This document shows, piece by piece, positions 19,148-28,320 of a DNA stretch of 64,000 bases. The notes below the pieces were generated by a model. It did not search any database, had not been told where the DNA came from, and saw only the letters and a list, made by a program, of their open reading frames with translations. The stretch covers positions 19,390 through 83,389 of the forward strand of contig JAJYDW010000009.1 of the NCBI GenBank assembly GCA_021790385.1, in the 5' to 3' direction. Each line of letters begins with the position of its first letter. Position 1 is the first letter of the stretch. This DNA is from Planctomycetota bacterium (lineage in GTDB: Bacteria > Planctomycetota > Phycisphaerae > WQYP01). Both the position numbers and the translations under genes were made by a program.

Positions 19148-19174
19148 GCACCCGCCGATGGTCGGCGCGTAGAC

Positions 19175-21400
19175 TTAGACCTTGGCATTGGACACCTCCT
19201 GAGGCACGGTCACCAGAGGCGACGCCAGCAACCGACGACACAACAATACCTCACCGATCAACATGGCCATCACCAACAGAGCCAGCCACGGCCAAAGATC
19301 CACGCCCACCAGCACACTGCTAAGCACACCGGGAATTTGCGCCGGTTTGATCACGCCGTTGATATAGTGCTGGTGGGTCAGCCAACTCAGGTCGGCCTTG
19401 GACACAAGCAGCGGATCCAACGCACTGGAATCAATGGCGACACTGTAATATACCGGCTGCGGAATGACCACCGGTTTAAACACCGCCTGATATAATCCCG
19501 GCAACTGGGTGTGATTATAAACCATCAGGTATTTACCTTCCGCGGTAATTTGCGGTTGCACTGCGACTGCAACCCCCGCCGGATTGATGATTTTGGCACT
19601 TTGCACGGTGGGCTTCACCGGCCCGGTCCAGACAATGGCATCACCAGGTTTTAAAAAGTGCCGCCGGGTATGTTGATTACCGCCCAGCGCCAGGGCATAA
19701 ACGCATTGATCGACCAGAGGGACAAAACTACCGGCGGCGGTGGGCCAATCATTCCAGGAACCATCTACAGGCGTAGACCAGATCACGACCTTGCCGCCTT
19801 CAATGCCCATAGATTTTTCGAGAATAATCGGATCTCCCACGGCGGTTGCCAGCAGAACTTTCACCAGCGGGCTGGCCGGCGTAAGCTGCCACCATTTCGA
19901 CAGAGTTACGCCCACAATCATGTTGCGGTTCAAGGCTGCCAGAATATGAACTATGGAATTACCAGGATGTTTAATCACCAGCATGGGACTGGTGGAAGCG
20001 TGTACCAGCGGCCCCAGGCCGGCCACCGAAAACCCTGCCGCAGGTAAGGCCTTATTCACCAATGACGGCGTGGTGTTTCGGCCCAAAATAAACCAGACCC
20101 CATGACCGGCGCGGGCATAATCACCAAGGTTTGCCAACAGCCGCTGCGGCATGGCGACCGGATCGTTGACAACTACGACTGCGTAGTGTGCAAGCTGCAG
20201 TCTTTGCGCCGTAGAAATGCTTACCACCCGCGGCTGAATCAGGGCCTTGCGGGCCATTGCTGAAGAAAATGGCTGCATTGCCGCCTGCAAAAAACGGCTG
20301 GCCCTGAACCCCCCGGTGTTCACCGCCTGGCTATCAATAATAAGTACTGGAAGATGTCTGCGAACGTGGACGGACGCAATCGCATGGTTATCTGCGGACA
20401 AAGCGTCATGCACATCGGCCTGCACCTTCACCCAGTGGGATCCGGCATTGTTGAAACGATAACGAAAGGCAATCGTCTGCGACTTGCCCGCAGCCAGATC
20501 AGCGATAATCCGCTCTGTGACTATTTTACCGTTGACCAGAAAATGGATAGGCACGTGCGACAACGGCAAGGGTCCGGAATTGCTGATGCTCACGGAAAGC
20601 CGCACCGGACGACCTACACCCACCAGCGCCGGCTGAATGTGAATGGATCCGACGGATAAATTGGACAAGGTCGGGGTGACGTGCACCGGCACATCGTAAA
20701 CCAGTATTTTCCCCGGGCCGGACGGGCCGCGACGCATGAATTGCCGCCATAGCGAAGGATGGTCCACCTGCCACGAAATCGCCCGCTGGTTGGATAACAC
20801 CAGAATCACTTTCTGAAAATTACTGCCGCGGTTGACCATACGCCGGGCCATAGAAATGGCAGCGGGAATGGAGGAACCGGTGAGGCCGGGTGGCTGGTGG
20901 CTCAGCGGGCGGAGGAATTGCCGCCGTAACGCCGCTTGATCCGAAGCAAGGACGGGCAATTTGGAAAGCGACACCGGCCGGTGTTCCGCCAGAATGACCG
21001 ACAGCGTGTCCGCCGGGCGCAACAGGGCCATCACGCGGCGCAGAACCTGCGTTTGTTTCTGGAAGTCGGTCTGCCCGCTGCCTCTTAAGCCGGAGGAAAT
21101 GGAGTGGTCCATCACCACAGCAATATCGCTGGTAGCATGGGAGGAAAACGGATTCAGGTGTCCAGCCCCGAGTATCGGCCGGGCCAGCAAGAATGCCAGA
21201 AGAGCCAGCAGGGCAATGCGCAGCAGCAATAGCAACCATTCTTCAATGGTACGCCGACGTCGTTGCTGAATGGAAGACTCTTCCAGAAACATCATCGCTC
21301 CCCATGGAATAGGCGTAGTGCGATGACGGTGCAATAGATGAATCACTATCGGCACACCGGCAGCCAGCAGACCCAGCAGCAAAATCGGCATTTCAATCAT
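19175..21400 (-). CDS. BatA/aerotolerance N-terminal domain + VWA membrane protein
   Basis: MIEMPILLLGLLAAGVPIVIHLLHRHRTTPIPWGAMMFLEESSIQQRRRRTIEEWLLLLLRIALLALLAFLLARP: classic BatA N-terminus. IAVVMDHSISS VWA-like. Confidence 0.88.
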   Translation of the reverse strand: MIEMPILLLGLLAAGVPIVIHLLHRHRTTPIPWGAMMFLEESSIQQRRRRTIEEWLLLLLRIALLALLAFLLARPILGAGHLNPFSSHATSDIAVVMDHSISSGLRGSGQTDFQKQTQVLRRVMALLRPADTLSVILAEHRPVSLSKLPVLASDQAALRRQFLRPLSHQPPGLTGSSIPAAISMARRMVNRGSNFQKVILVLSNQRAISWQVDHPSLWRQFMRRGPSGPGKILVYDVPVHVTPTLSNLSVGSIHIQPALVGVGRPVRLSVSISNSGPLPLSHVPIHFLVNGKIVTERIIADLAAGKSQTIAFRYRFNNAGSHWVKVQADVHDALSADNHAIASVHVRRHLPVLIIDSQAVNTGGFRASRFLQAAMQPFSSAMARKALIQPRVVSISTAQRLQLAHYAVVVVNDPVAMPQRLLANLGDYARAGHGVWFILGRNTTPSLVNKALPAAGFSVAGLGPLVHASTSPMLVIKHPGNSIVHILAALNRNMIVGVTLSKWWQLTPASPLVKVLLATAVGDPIILEKSMGIEGGKVVIWSTPVDGSWNDWPTAAGSFVPLVDQCVYALALGGNQHTRRHFLKPGDAIVWTGPVKPTVQSAKIINPAGVAVAVQPQITAEGKYLMVYNHTQLPGLYQAVFKPVVIPQPVYYSVAIDSSALDPLLVSKADLSWLTHQHYINGVIKPAQIPGVLSSVLVGVDLWPWLALLVMAMLIGEVLLCRRLLASPLVTVPQEVSNAKV

Positions 21401-22353
21401 CAGCAGCGTCTCTCATACATACGCTGGGCCAGATAAGCCGTCAGTGCCTGATCAAAAGGCTCTTTGGTATTGAGTACAGCCCGGCTGATGCGCAACGAGT
21501 TGGCAGCTTCATGAATGGCCGCCATGTGTTCCCGCAGCCTGGCCATGTACCCGGCGCGAACCAGGGAAGGATCGAGCCGCAACTGGTGGCTGCTGCGTTC
21601 CAGATTTTCAAAAAGCGTCCACTTCCGGAAGGGAAAATTTATCTCATCATCGGCCATCACTTGCAACAGCAACAGTTCATGCCGACGATGGCGAAAATGG
21701 TGCAAAGCCTCAATCAAGTCGTCGCTTTTCTCAAAGCAATCACTGATCAAAATCACCAGGCCTCGATGGCCGAGGCGCTCGGCCACTTCATGGAGCCGCG
21801 GGGCCAGCGATGATTCACCGCCGGATTCGGATTCTTCCAAAGCCTCAATGATATTCATCAGATGCGACGGTGCACTGCGCGGGGGAATAAATTTTCGAAT
21901 CTGGTTGTCCAGAGTGATCAGGCCCACCGAATCCTGCTGCCGCAGTGCCAGGTACGCCAGACAAGTCACCAGAAACTGGCCATAGCGCATTTTGCTAAGC
22001 GGTTCATTGACGCCACGGTACTTCATGGATCCACTGACATCCAGCACAATATGCGCCTGCAGATTGGTATTGACTTCGTACTGCTTGATGTAATAGCGAT
22101 CGGCCTTGGCAAAAACCCGCCAGTCGATGCGTTTGATGTCATCACCGGGCACATATTGACGATGCTGGGCAAAATCAATGGCAAACCCCAGATGGTTGGA
22201 CCGGTGCAAACCCTGCACGTAACCATCCATAAATTGCCGGGCCACCAGTTCCAACCGGCTGATCCGGCCCAGCGCCGCCGGATCCAGCAGGCTCGACGGT
22301 GCAACCCGCACCGCGGCCGGAGATAATGTTGCGTTTTCAAGTGCCATGGTCAC
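21400..22353 (-). CDS. DUF58 domain-containing protein
   Basis: FAQHRQYVPGDDIKRIDWRVFAKADRYYIKQYE and IVLDVSGSMKYRG. 1-nt TGATG overlap with the next gene. Confidence 0.9.
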   Translation of the reverse strand: MTMALENATLSPAAVRVAPSSLLDPAALGRISRLELVARQFMDGYVQGLHRSNHLGFAIDFAQHRQYVPGDDIKRIDWRVFAKADRYYIKQYEVNTNLQAHIVLDVSGSMKYRGVNEPLSKMRYGQFLVTCLAYLALRQQDSVGLITLDNQIRKFIPPRSAPSHLMNIIEALEESESGGESSLAPRLHEVAERLGHRGLVILISDCFEKSDDLIEALHHFRHRRHELLLLQVMADDEINFPFRKWTLFENLERSSHQLRLDPSLVRAGYMARLREHMAAIHEAANSLRISRAVLNTKEPFDQALTAYLAQRMYERRC

Positions 22354-22423
22354 CCGGTATTACTTGAAGTTGATCGTTAGCATGCCGATGCTGCCGGTGC
22401 AGTGGAATCCGCCGGCCGGAGCA

Positions 22424-23521
22424 TCACACGGTCGCCGCCAAAGAAGAAGCCCCCTGCGAGCGCGGTATCTCGCGCAGCAGCCGATCAATGATCTTGTCAC
22501 TGCTCAAGCCCGCCGCTTCCGCACTAAACGTGGTGAGAATCCGATGGCGCAGCACGGGATGGGCCATCTGCGCAATATCTTCCGTCGTAACATGGACCCG
22601 GCCGTGCAGAATTGAACGGGCCTTACCCGCCATAATCAGGTAGATACCCGCCCGCGGCCCGGCCCCCCATTGAATCGATTCGCGGATAAACGCCGGCGCA
22701 TCTTTTTCATGGGGGCGCGTGGCCCGCACCAGATCGCGGGCATAGGCATACACATGGTCCGCCACCGGAACACGCCGAACAATCTGCTGGAGTTGAATCA
22801 CCGCCGCCGCATCCAGCAGCTTGTTCACGGCAGGACGATAATTGGTGGTCGCCTGCTTCATGATCTGCACTTCTTCATCCGCAGTCGGGTAATTCACCAC
22901 GGTCATGAACATGAACCGGTCCAACTGGGCTTCCGGCAGGGGATAGGTACCTTCCTGCTCAATCGGGTTCTGTGTGGCCAGCACAAAAAATGGTTCCGGC
23001 AATTCATAAGTATGCTCCCCTGCGGTAACCCGGTGTTCCTGCATGGCTTCCAGGAGAGCGGCCTGGGTTTTGGGCGGGGTACGATTGATTTCGTCTGCCA
23101 GAATCATGCTGGCAAAAATCGGGCCGCGTACAAATCGAAACGATCGCCGCCCCGTGGTGTGGTCTTCTTCCAGCACATCGGTTCCAGTGATATCCGAAGG
23201 CATTAAATCGGGAGTGAACTGCACCCTTTTGAACGGCAGATTCATGACATCGCTGATGGTTTTGACCAGCAGCGTTTTCGCCAAACCCGGCACGCCCACC
23301 AGCAGGACGTGCCCCTGGCAGAACATCGCCGTCACCACCTGCTCAACAACCTCATGTTGTCCCACAATAACCTTGCCGAGTTGCTCGCACATACTGCGAT
23401 AGGCCCGTGCTAATTCGTCCACAGCCTGTAAATCCGAGCCGGTTACACCCGCCCGTCCCGCCATGGAGGGCAATTTAATAACCGGGGGGGTTGACGTGCC
23501 AAGTGGTGTAGAGTCGGTCAT
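22424..23521 (-). CDS. MoxR family AAA+ ATPase
   Basis: GQHEVVEQVVTAMFCQGHVLLVGVPGLAKTLLVKTISDVMNLPFKRVQFTPDLMPSDITGTDV and ADEINRTPPKTQAALLEAMQE. Confidence 0.95.
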   Translation of the reverse strand: MTDSTPLGTSTPPVIKLPSMAGRAGVTGSDLQAVDELARAYRSMCEQLGKVIVGQHEVVEQVVTAMFCQGHVLLVGVPGLAKTLLVKTISDVMNLPFKRVQFTPDLMPSDITGTDVLEEDHTTGRRSFRFVRGPIFASMILADEINRTPPKTQAALLEAMQEHRVTAGEHTYELPEPFFVLATQNPIEQEGTYPLPEAQLDRFMFMTVVNYPTADEEVQIMKQATTNYRPAVNKLLDAAAVIQLQQIVRRVPVADHVYAYARDLVRATRPHEKDAPAFIRESIQWGAGPRAGIYLIMAGKARSILHGRVHVTTEDIAQMAHPVLRHRILTTFSAEAAGLSSDKIIDRLLREIPRSQGASSLAATV

Positions 23522-23831
23522 TCAAATTTCCTTTAAAATGCCCTGTAAAACAACCCGTCAATACGAATCTAAACGCATTTTACCACGCTTTATTGCTTAA
23601 GAGAGTGAATACCAAAACTAATAAAAGGTGTAAAAACAGTTGGGCGGCGATGGTTGGCGCATTGGCCATCGGAGACCGGCGTCATGGAGATTGCGAAGCC
23701 CGCCTACTCGATGAGATACATTTCCACCTCCATCGAGCAAGAGGTTACAATGGTTATGATGATGTATTGCACAAGGCAGAACACAGTTGCCGAACGCAGA
23801 CCTAAGTATACCTTTTGACGGAATGGTCAGA

Positions 23832-24344
23832 ATGATCAACTTCACCGCCATTGATTTTGAAACCGCCAACTATGAACGCAACAGCGCTTGCTCACTGGCC
23901 ATGATCAAAGTTATGGATGGGGAAATAGTGGACCGGTGGTTTGCTCTGATCCGCCCCCCACCGGGTGACTTTGTATTCACCTATCTGCACGGCATATCGC
24001 CGGAGGATGTCGCTAGCGCCAAAACCTTTGGCGAACATTGGCCCGCGATCCAAATGTTCTGCAGTGACACACCGATGCTCGCCGCCCACAATGCGGCTTT
24101 TGACCGGGAAGTCTTGCAGGCCTGCTGCCGGTTTTATCACATTAAGCCGCCGCGTTATCAGTTTGTATGCACGGTGCAGGCAGCCCGCTGGGCCTGGCCC
24201 CGTTTACCGCGCCACACCCTCGACGCGGTCTGTCGCAAGGTGGACGTGCCGCTCAACCATCATGATGCCCAGTCTGATGCCCATGCCTGCGCACAAATTT
24301 TATTGCGTACCATCAAAGCCGGATATCCGATCGGTTGCCGATGA
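23832..24344 (+). CDS. DEDDh 3'-5' exonuclease (DnaQ-like)
   Basis: INFTAIDFETANYER... LAAHNAAFDREVL... HDAQSDAHACAQILL. Confidence 0.88.
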   Translation: MINFTAIDFETANYERNSACSLAMIKVMDGEIVDRWFALIRPPPGDFVFTYLHGISPEDVASAKTFGEHWPAIQMFCSDTPMLAAHNAAFDREVLQACCRFYHIKPPRYQFVCTVQAARWAWPRLPRHTLDAVCRKVDVPLNHHDAQSDAHACAQILLRTIKAGYPIGCR

Positions 24345-24373
24345 AGGCTGCATCCGGCCAGGAACCTGTTATT

Positions 24374-25456
24374 TCAGATCCATTCAAACTGACTTGCACC
24401 GTTGGCCTTTTTCACCTTACCCAAGAGGTATGGCGTTTCGCCCAACGTCCGCAGGTGAGCCATCATGGGCCTGGCGTAATCCGGCCTGACCACGATACAA
24501 AATCCGATGCCCATGTTAAACACGTTGAACATTTCCTGCTCATCCACGGGTCCGTTTTTCGCCAGCCAGGTAAAAATCGGCGGAACAGGCCAGGCATCCC
24601 GGCGCAGTCGCACGCCCATGCCATCCGGCAATACCCGCGGCAAATTGCCGGGCAAACCCCCGCCGGTAATATGGCTCATGGCCCTGACGACATGCTTCAC
24701 CTTGTATTTTTTCAACAGGGACAATACCGCTTTAACATAAATTCGCGTCGGCTTGAGCAACTCTTCGCCCAAAGTGCATTTGAATTCCTGAATAAAATCA
24801 CCCGGAGTAAGGTGCAGCTTGTCAAAACATATCTTCCGGACCAAAGCGTAGCCATTGGAGTGAATACCGCTGCTGGCCAAGCCAATGACGCTATCGCCGA
24901 TCTTGACTTCCGAGCCATCTAAAACCTTGTCCCGTTCGACCACCCCCACGGCAAAGCCGGCCATATCAAATTCGCCCGGTGCATAAACAGCAGGCATTTC
25001 CGCGGTTTCGCCGCCCAACAGAGCGGCCCCGGCTTCCACGCAACCATCGGAAATACCTTTGACCATTTCCGTGGTCGTGGCTGGATCCAGCTTATGCAAA
25101 GCCAGATAATCAAGGAAAAATAAAGGCTCTCCACCCTGCACAACCAAGTCGTTAACGCTCATGGCCACCAAATCGATGCCCACGGTGTCGTACTTTTTCA
25201 TCTGGGCGGCGATTTTTATTTTCGTCCCCACCCCGTCGGTACAGGCAATAAGCACCGGCTCGCGATAATTTCGGGCAAAAAGCTTTTCGTTGAAGTCCAA
25301 GCGGAAAAGCCCGGCGAAAGCTCCATACTTGCCCAACACCCGCGGTCCGTACGTTCGAGCACAGAGATGTTTTATCTGGTCGACCATTTCATCGCCGGCG
25401 TCAATATTGACGCCGGCCTGTTTGTACGTGAGATTGCCAAGTTTCTGCTTTTTCAT
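24374..25456 (-). CDS. purM: Phosphoribosylformylglycinamidine cyclo-ligase
   Basis: TYKQAGVNIDAGDEMVDQIK, DGVGTKIKIA, LLGGETAEMPAVY, SSGIHSNGYALVRKI, HITGGGLPGNLPRVLP. Confidence 0.95.
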   Translation of the reverse strand: MKKQKLGNLTYKQAGVNIDAGDEMVDQIKHLCARTYGPRVLGKYGAFAGLFRLDFNEKLFARNYREPVLIACTDGVGTKIKIAAQMKKYDTVGIDLVAMSVNDLVVQGGEPLFFLDYLALHKLDPATTTEMVKGISDGCVEAGAALLGGETAEMPAVYAPGEFDMAGFAVGVVERDKVLDGSEVKIGDSVIGLASSGIHSNGYALVRKICFDKLHLTPGDFIQEFKCTLGEELLKPTRIYVKAVLSLLKKYKVKHVVRAMSHITGGGLPGNLPRVLPDGMGVRLRRDAWPVPPIFTWLAKNGPVDEQEMFNVFNMGIGFCIVVRPDYARPMMAHLRTLGETPYLLGKVKKANGASQFEWI

Positions 25457-25522
25457 CGGGCGAGAGTGTAGCAGAATATTGGCCGCCTTGCGAGTGTGCG
25501 GACCAGCCGCTGAATGCCTGCT

Positions 25523-26095
25523 TTATCGCGTGTTGTGCATCGCCATGAAAAACTCGTTCATGGCCGCATGCATCTGCGGATTCCCGCTGCTCAGGCCGCG
25601 GGCCATCATCTGCGGAAGCCGGGCGGCGAAATTACCGCCAGGTCCATGGCCGTGGCCGGGGCCAGGGCCATTGTTACCATTTTGCGGATGGGCGGCCTTC
25701 CACCTGGCATGCATTCTCATAAAGCGGGCTTTCATCTGGCGCACCACCGCCTGTTGCTGGGCCGGAGTGGCACGGGCAAAGGCGAGCAAAAAAGCCTCGA
25801 AATGGGCCCGGCGATTTTGCCACATGGCGCGACGCTGCGCCGGGGTCATTGTTCGCCATGCAGACCGATTAAAATGATGGCCGGGGTGAAACATGGGAAA
25901 TTGCAGAGGTTTACCCGCATTTTGTGCCATAATTTTGGCGACTTCCGGCGAAAGCCCCGCCGCCCGCACCGTACTGGTAAAGAACATGCGTCCGTAAACC
26001 ACTAAAACAGCCAGCACCAGCAGCGCTAATACAATCAAGGATCGCGAGTTGCGGCTGGACCGCTTCAGGCGGTCGATTATTCCGATTTTGGGCAT
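25523..26095 (-). CDS. Membrane-anchored hypothetical protein, His/Met/Ala-rich
   Basis: N-terminal TM (SLIVLALLVLAVLVVYG), then repeated helical RRAMWQNRRAHFEAFLLAF-like segments and a GPGHGHGPGG linker. Confidence 0.6.
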   Translation of the reverse strand: MPKIGIIDRLKRSSRNSRSLIVLALLVLAVLVVYGRMFFTSTVRAAGLSPEVAKIMAQNAGKPLQFPMFHPGHHFNRSAWRTMTPAQRRAMWQNRRAHFEAFLLAFARATPAQQQAVVRQMKARFMRMHARWKAAHPQNGNNGPGPGHGHGPGGNFAARLPQMMARGLSSGNPQMHAAMNEFFMAMHNTR

Positions 26096-26119
26096 AAATA
26101 TCTCCTTTTAGCCATGGTT

Positions 26120-26875
26120 TTAATGCCAAGTGGGTGCCGGTTGTGAAGTGACACCATTCACCTGCGTGATATCCCGGGCCGTACCGACATGCCAATCCGC
26201 AAACAAAACATTGGCGGATGTAAGCTGCCAGGCCGGACCATGAAATGGATACATATCTGCCAGAACCCAAGTACCCGCGGCAGAAAGCAACTGGTAGACA
26301 TCAATAGTATGGTTCGGCGGACCAATTTTCCAATTCTGAATGACATCGCCGGAAAGCCCCATGTTGTATTGGTAACTGGTTCCTTCTGCAGCAAAATAAG
26401 AGGGGTAAGTCGTGGAAGAACCAGCCGGAGAGAACGCGTTAATATCCGCCGGGCACAACCACGCCGCCGGATTACCATGGTCGTTGATCGGCGGCACCCA
26501 ATTGGGTGTGGGGATAGTTGCCGGCGGAGGTACCTTGCCAATCACGCATTGAATTGGCGGTGGGTCGGTCACCACGATACCCTGATCGGTAGTGATGGAG
26601 TAATTGACAGTGGGCATCATCGGCGAAACCGGAAAAATGTTATTGCTGTCCTCCTGAAGATATTCCTGAAATTCCTGCCCCAGGCTATGCAGGTTTGCCT
26701 GGCAGGCGATTTGTGCAGCTCGCTGCCTTGCCGCCGCCAATGCCGGCAATAACAGGCCGATCAGCAAAGCGATAATAGAAATGACCACCAAAAGTTCCAC
26801 CAGGGTAAAACCGTGTAGGGGCCGGCGGAAGCGGTACGATGAACACGTATTCTTCATAATCTTCATATTCTTCAT
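26120..26875 (-). CDS. Prepilin-type N-terminal cleavage/methylation domain protein (pseudopilin-like)
   Basis: [47 protein letters not shown]-terminal [10 protein letters not shown]. Start refined to ATG 26875. Confidence 0.9.
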   Translation of the reverse strand: MKNMKIMKNTCSSYRFRRPLHGFTLVELLVVISIIALLIGLLLPALAAARQRAAQIACQANLHSLGQEFQEYLQEDSNNIFPVSPMMPTVNYSITTDQGIVVTDPPPIQCVIGKVPPPATIPTPNWVPPINDHGNPAAWLCPADINAFSPAGSSTTYPSYFAAEGTSYQYNMGLSGDVIQNWKIGPPNHTIDVYQLLSAAGTWVLADMYPFHGPAWQLTSANVLFADWHVGTARDITQVNGVTSQPAPTWH

Positions 26876-27328
26876 GGTCTGATAATCCTCTATCCAACAT
26901 CCTCTAAATACAGTTCCGCCGCAGGACAACGCTGCATTATTTATAAACAGCATACGCACGCAACACATCACATTCGTAGCAACGCAGCTTGATAGTCAAA
27001 CGTGCCACTTTCACTAAAGTTACAATCGGCCTCGGTGGCCACGCGGATACCCTCAGTCTGGCCTTTAAAACGTTGTAGTCATAATTGTATTTTGAGCCAC
27101 CAAGGGTAGAAAGTCCCCGCAGAGTAGTCTGGCTTCTTGAGGATCTCAACACGGCCAGTGCCAAGGGGATACTCCACCATCGTTTACCGGGAAAATGTTT
27201 AGATCGCGCGCTCACCCGCTTCAAATTCACTTATTGGCACAATATGACTGCCCGCGATTGCGTGATATTCGCCCCCGCCATATTCCACGCCAGGATTCAT
27301 CGGGTTCTCTTTGCAAACGAAACTTTGC

Positions 27329-27334
27329 TATAAT
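27329..27334 (+). promoter_or_regulatory. Candidate extended -10 promoter for the BI-1 gene (TGcTATAAT)
   Basis: TTTGCTATAATACG, about 70 nt upstream of the ATG at 27404. Confidence 0.4.
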
Positions 27335-27403
27335 ACGAACGTAGTTAAATGGTGTCTGCTGCCACCAGAACGATGCAGTGTTTTGAAACGGAGAATAACA
27401 CCC

Positions 27404-28129
27404 ATGAGTCAATTTTCAAATTCCGACTATAACGACGCCCTGGTTCCCTCCGAACAGGCCGATGTCATTGCCCAACGCCGGTTTATCAGTAAAGTTTTCG
27501 CCTGGATGACGGTAGGGCTTTCGGTTACAGGCATTGTAGCTCTGTTGGTATCCGGCAATAAGGCCGCTAATCAATTTGTGAATGGCAGCCCGCTTACCGG
27601 CATTATCCTGTTTGTCGTGATGATCGGCCTGATTTTTGCTATCCGCGGTGCGGTAGCTAAATTGCCGGCCATCACGGCCACGCTGTTATTTCTACTTTTC
27701 AGTGCGGTCATGGGAGCGGCACTATCGTCGATTTTTCTGGTTTACACAAGAACTTCGATTTTTGAGGTGTTTTTTATCTCCGCAGCCACCTTCGGCAGTT
27801 CGGCCGCCTATGGGTATATTACGCAGCGAGATTTGACTTCCTTGGGCCATCTTTGCGGCATGGCACTCTGGGGAATTATTATCGCGATGCTGGTGAACTT
27901 CTTCATGCAGAACTCTGCCTTGCAATACCTTATCAGCGTCATTGGGGTATTGGTGTTTGTGGGACTAACGGCGTATGACACTCAAAAAATCAAGTACCTG
28001 TATATGGCAGGTCCGGATGGCTCACAGGCTAACGAGAAGGCCTCCATTATCGGAGCCTTGACGTTGTATCTTGACTTTATCAACATTTTCCTTTTCCTCC
28101 TGCAGATGCTGGGTCAGCAGCGCGATTGA
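27404..28129 (+). CDS. Bax inhibitor-1/YccA family membrane protein
   Basis: Seven-TM pattern with FISKVFAWMTVGLSVTGIVALLVSGN and GLTAYDTQKIKYLY. Start refined to ATG 27404. Confidence 0.9.
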   Translation: MSQFSNSDYNDALVPSEQADVIAQRRFISKVFAWMTVGLSVTGIVALLVSGNKAANQFVNGSPLTGIILFVVMIGLIFAIRGAVAKLPAITATLLFLLFSAVMGAALSSIFLVYTRTSIFEVFFISAATFGSSAAYGYITQRDLTSLGHLCGMALWGIIIAMLVNFFMQNSALQYLISVIGVLVFVGLTAYDTQKIKYLYMAGPDGSQANEKASIIGALTLYLDFINIFLFLLQMLGQQRD

Positions 28130-28137
28130 AATATGAC

Positions 28138-28177
28138 TTGCATTCAAGCAGGATGGCGCGCATAATATTGAATGCAA
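28138..28177. repeat. Perfect 10-bp inverted repeat TTGCATTCAA-N20-TTGAATGCAA
   Basis: Read directly: 28138-28147 and 28168-28177, between BI-1 and ilvB. Confidence 0.7.
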
Positions 28178-28320
28178 CGGCACACCTGCCTGCCTGCGGG
28201 CTTTGGTGAGTGGGCCTTTTTCGTAAGAAAAGCGACGGCTTGGACCGGCGCAGGTGTAATTCGCCATCGGCGGACGCTTGCTAACCTGGCCAAGGCAGTC
28301 GAAGTTGTTGAAAGGTTTTT

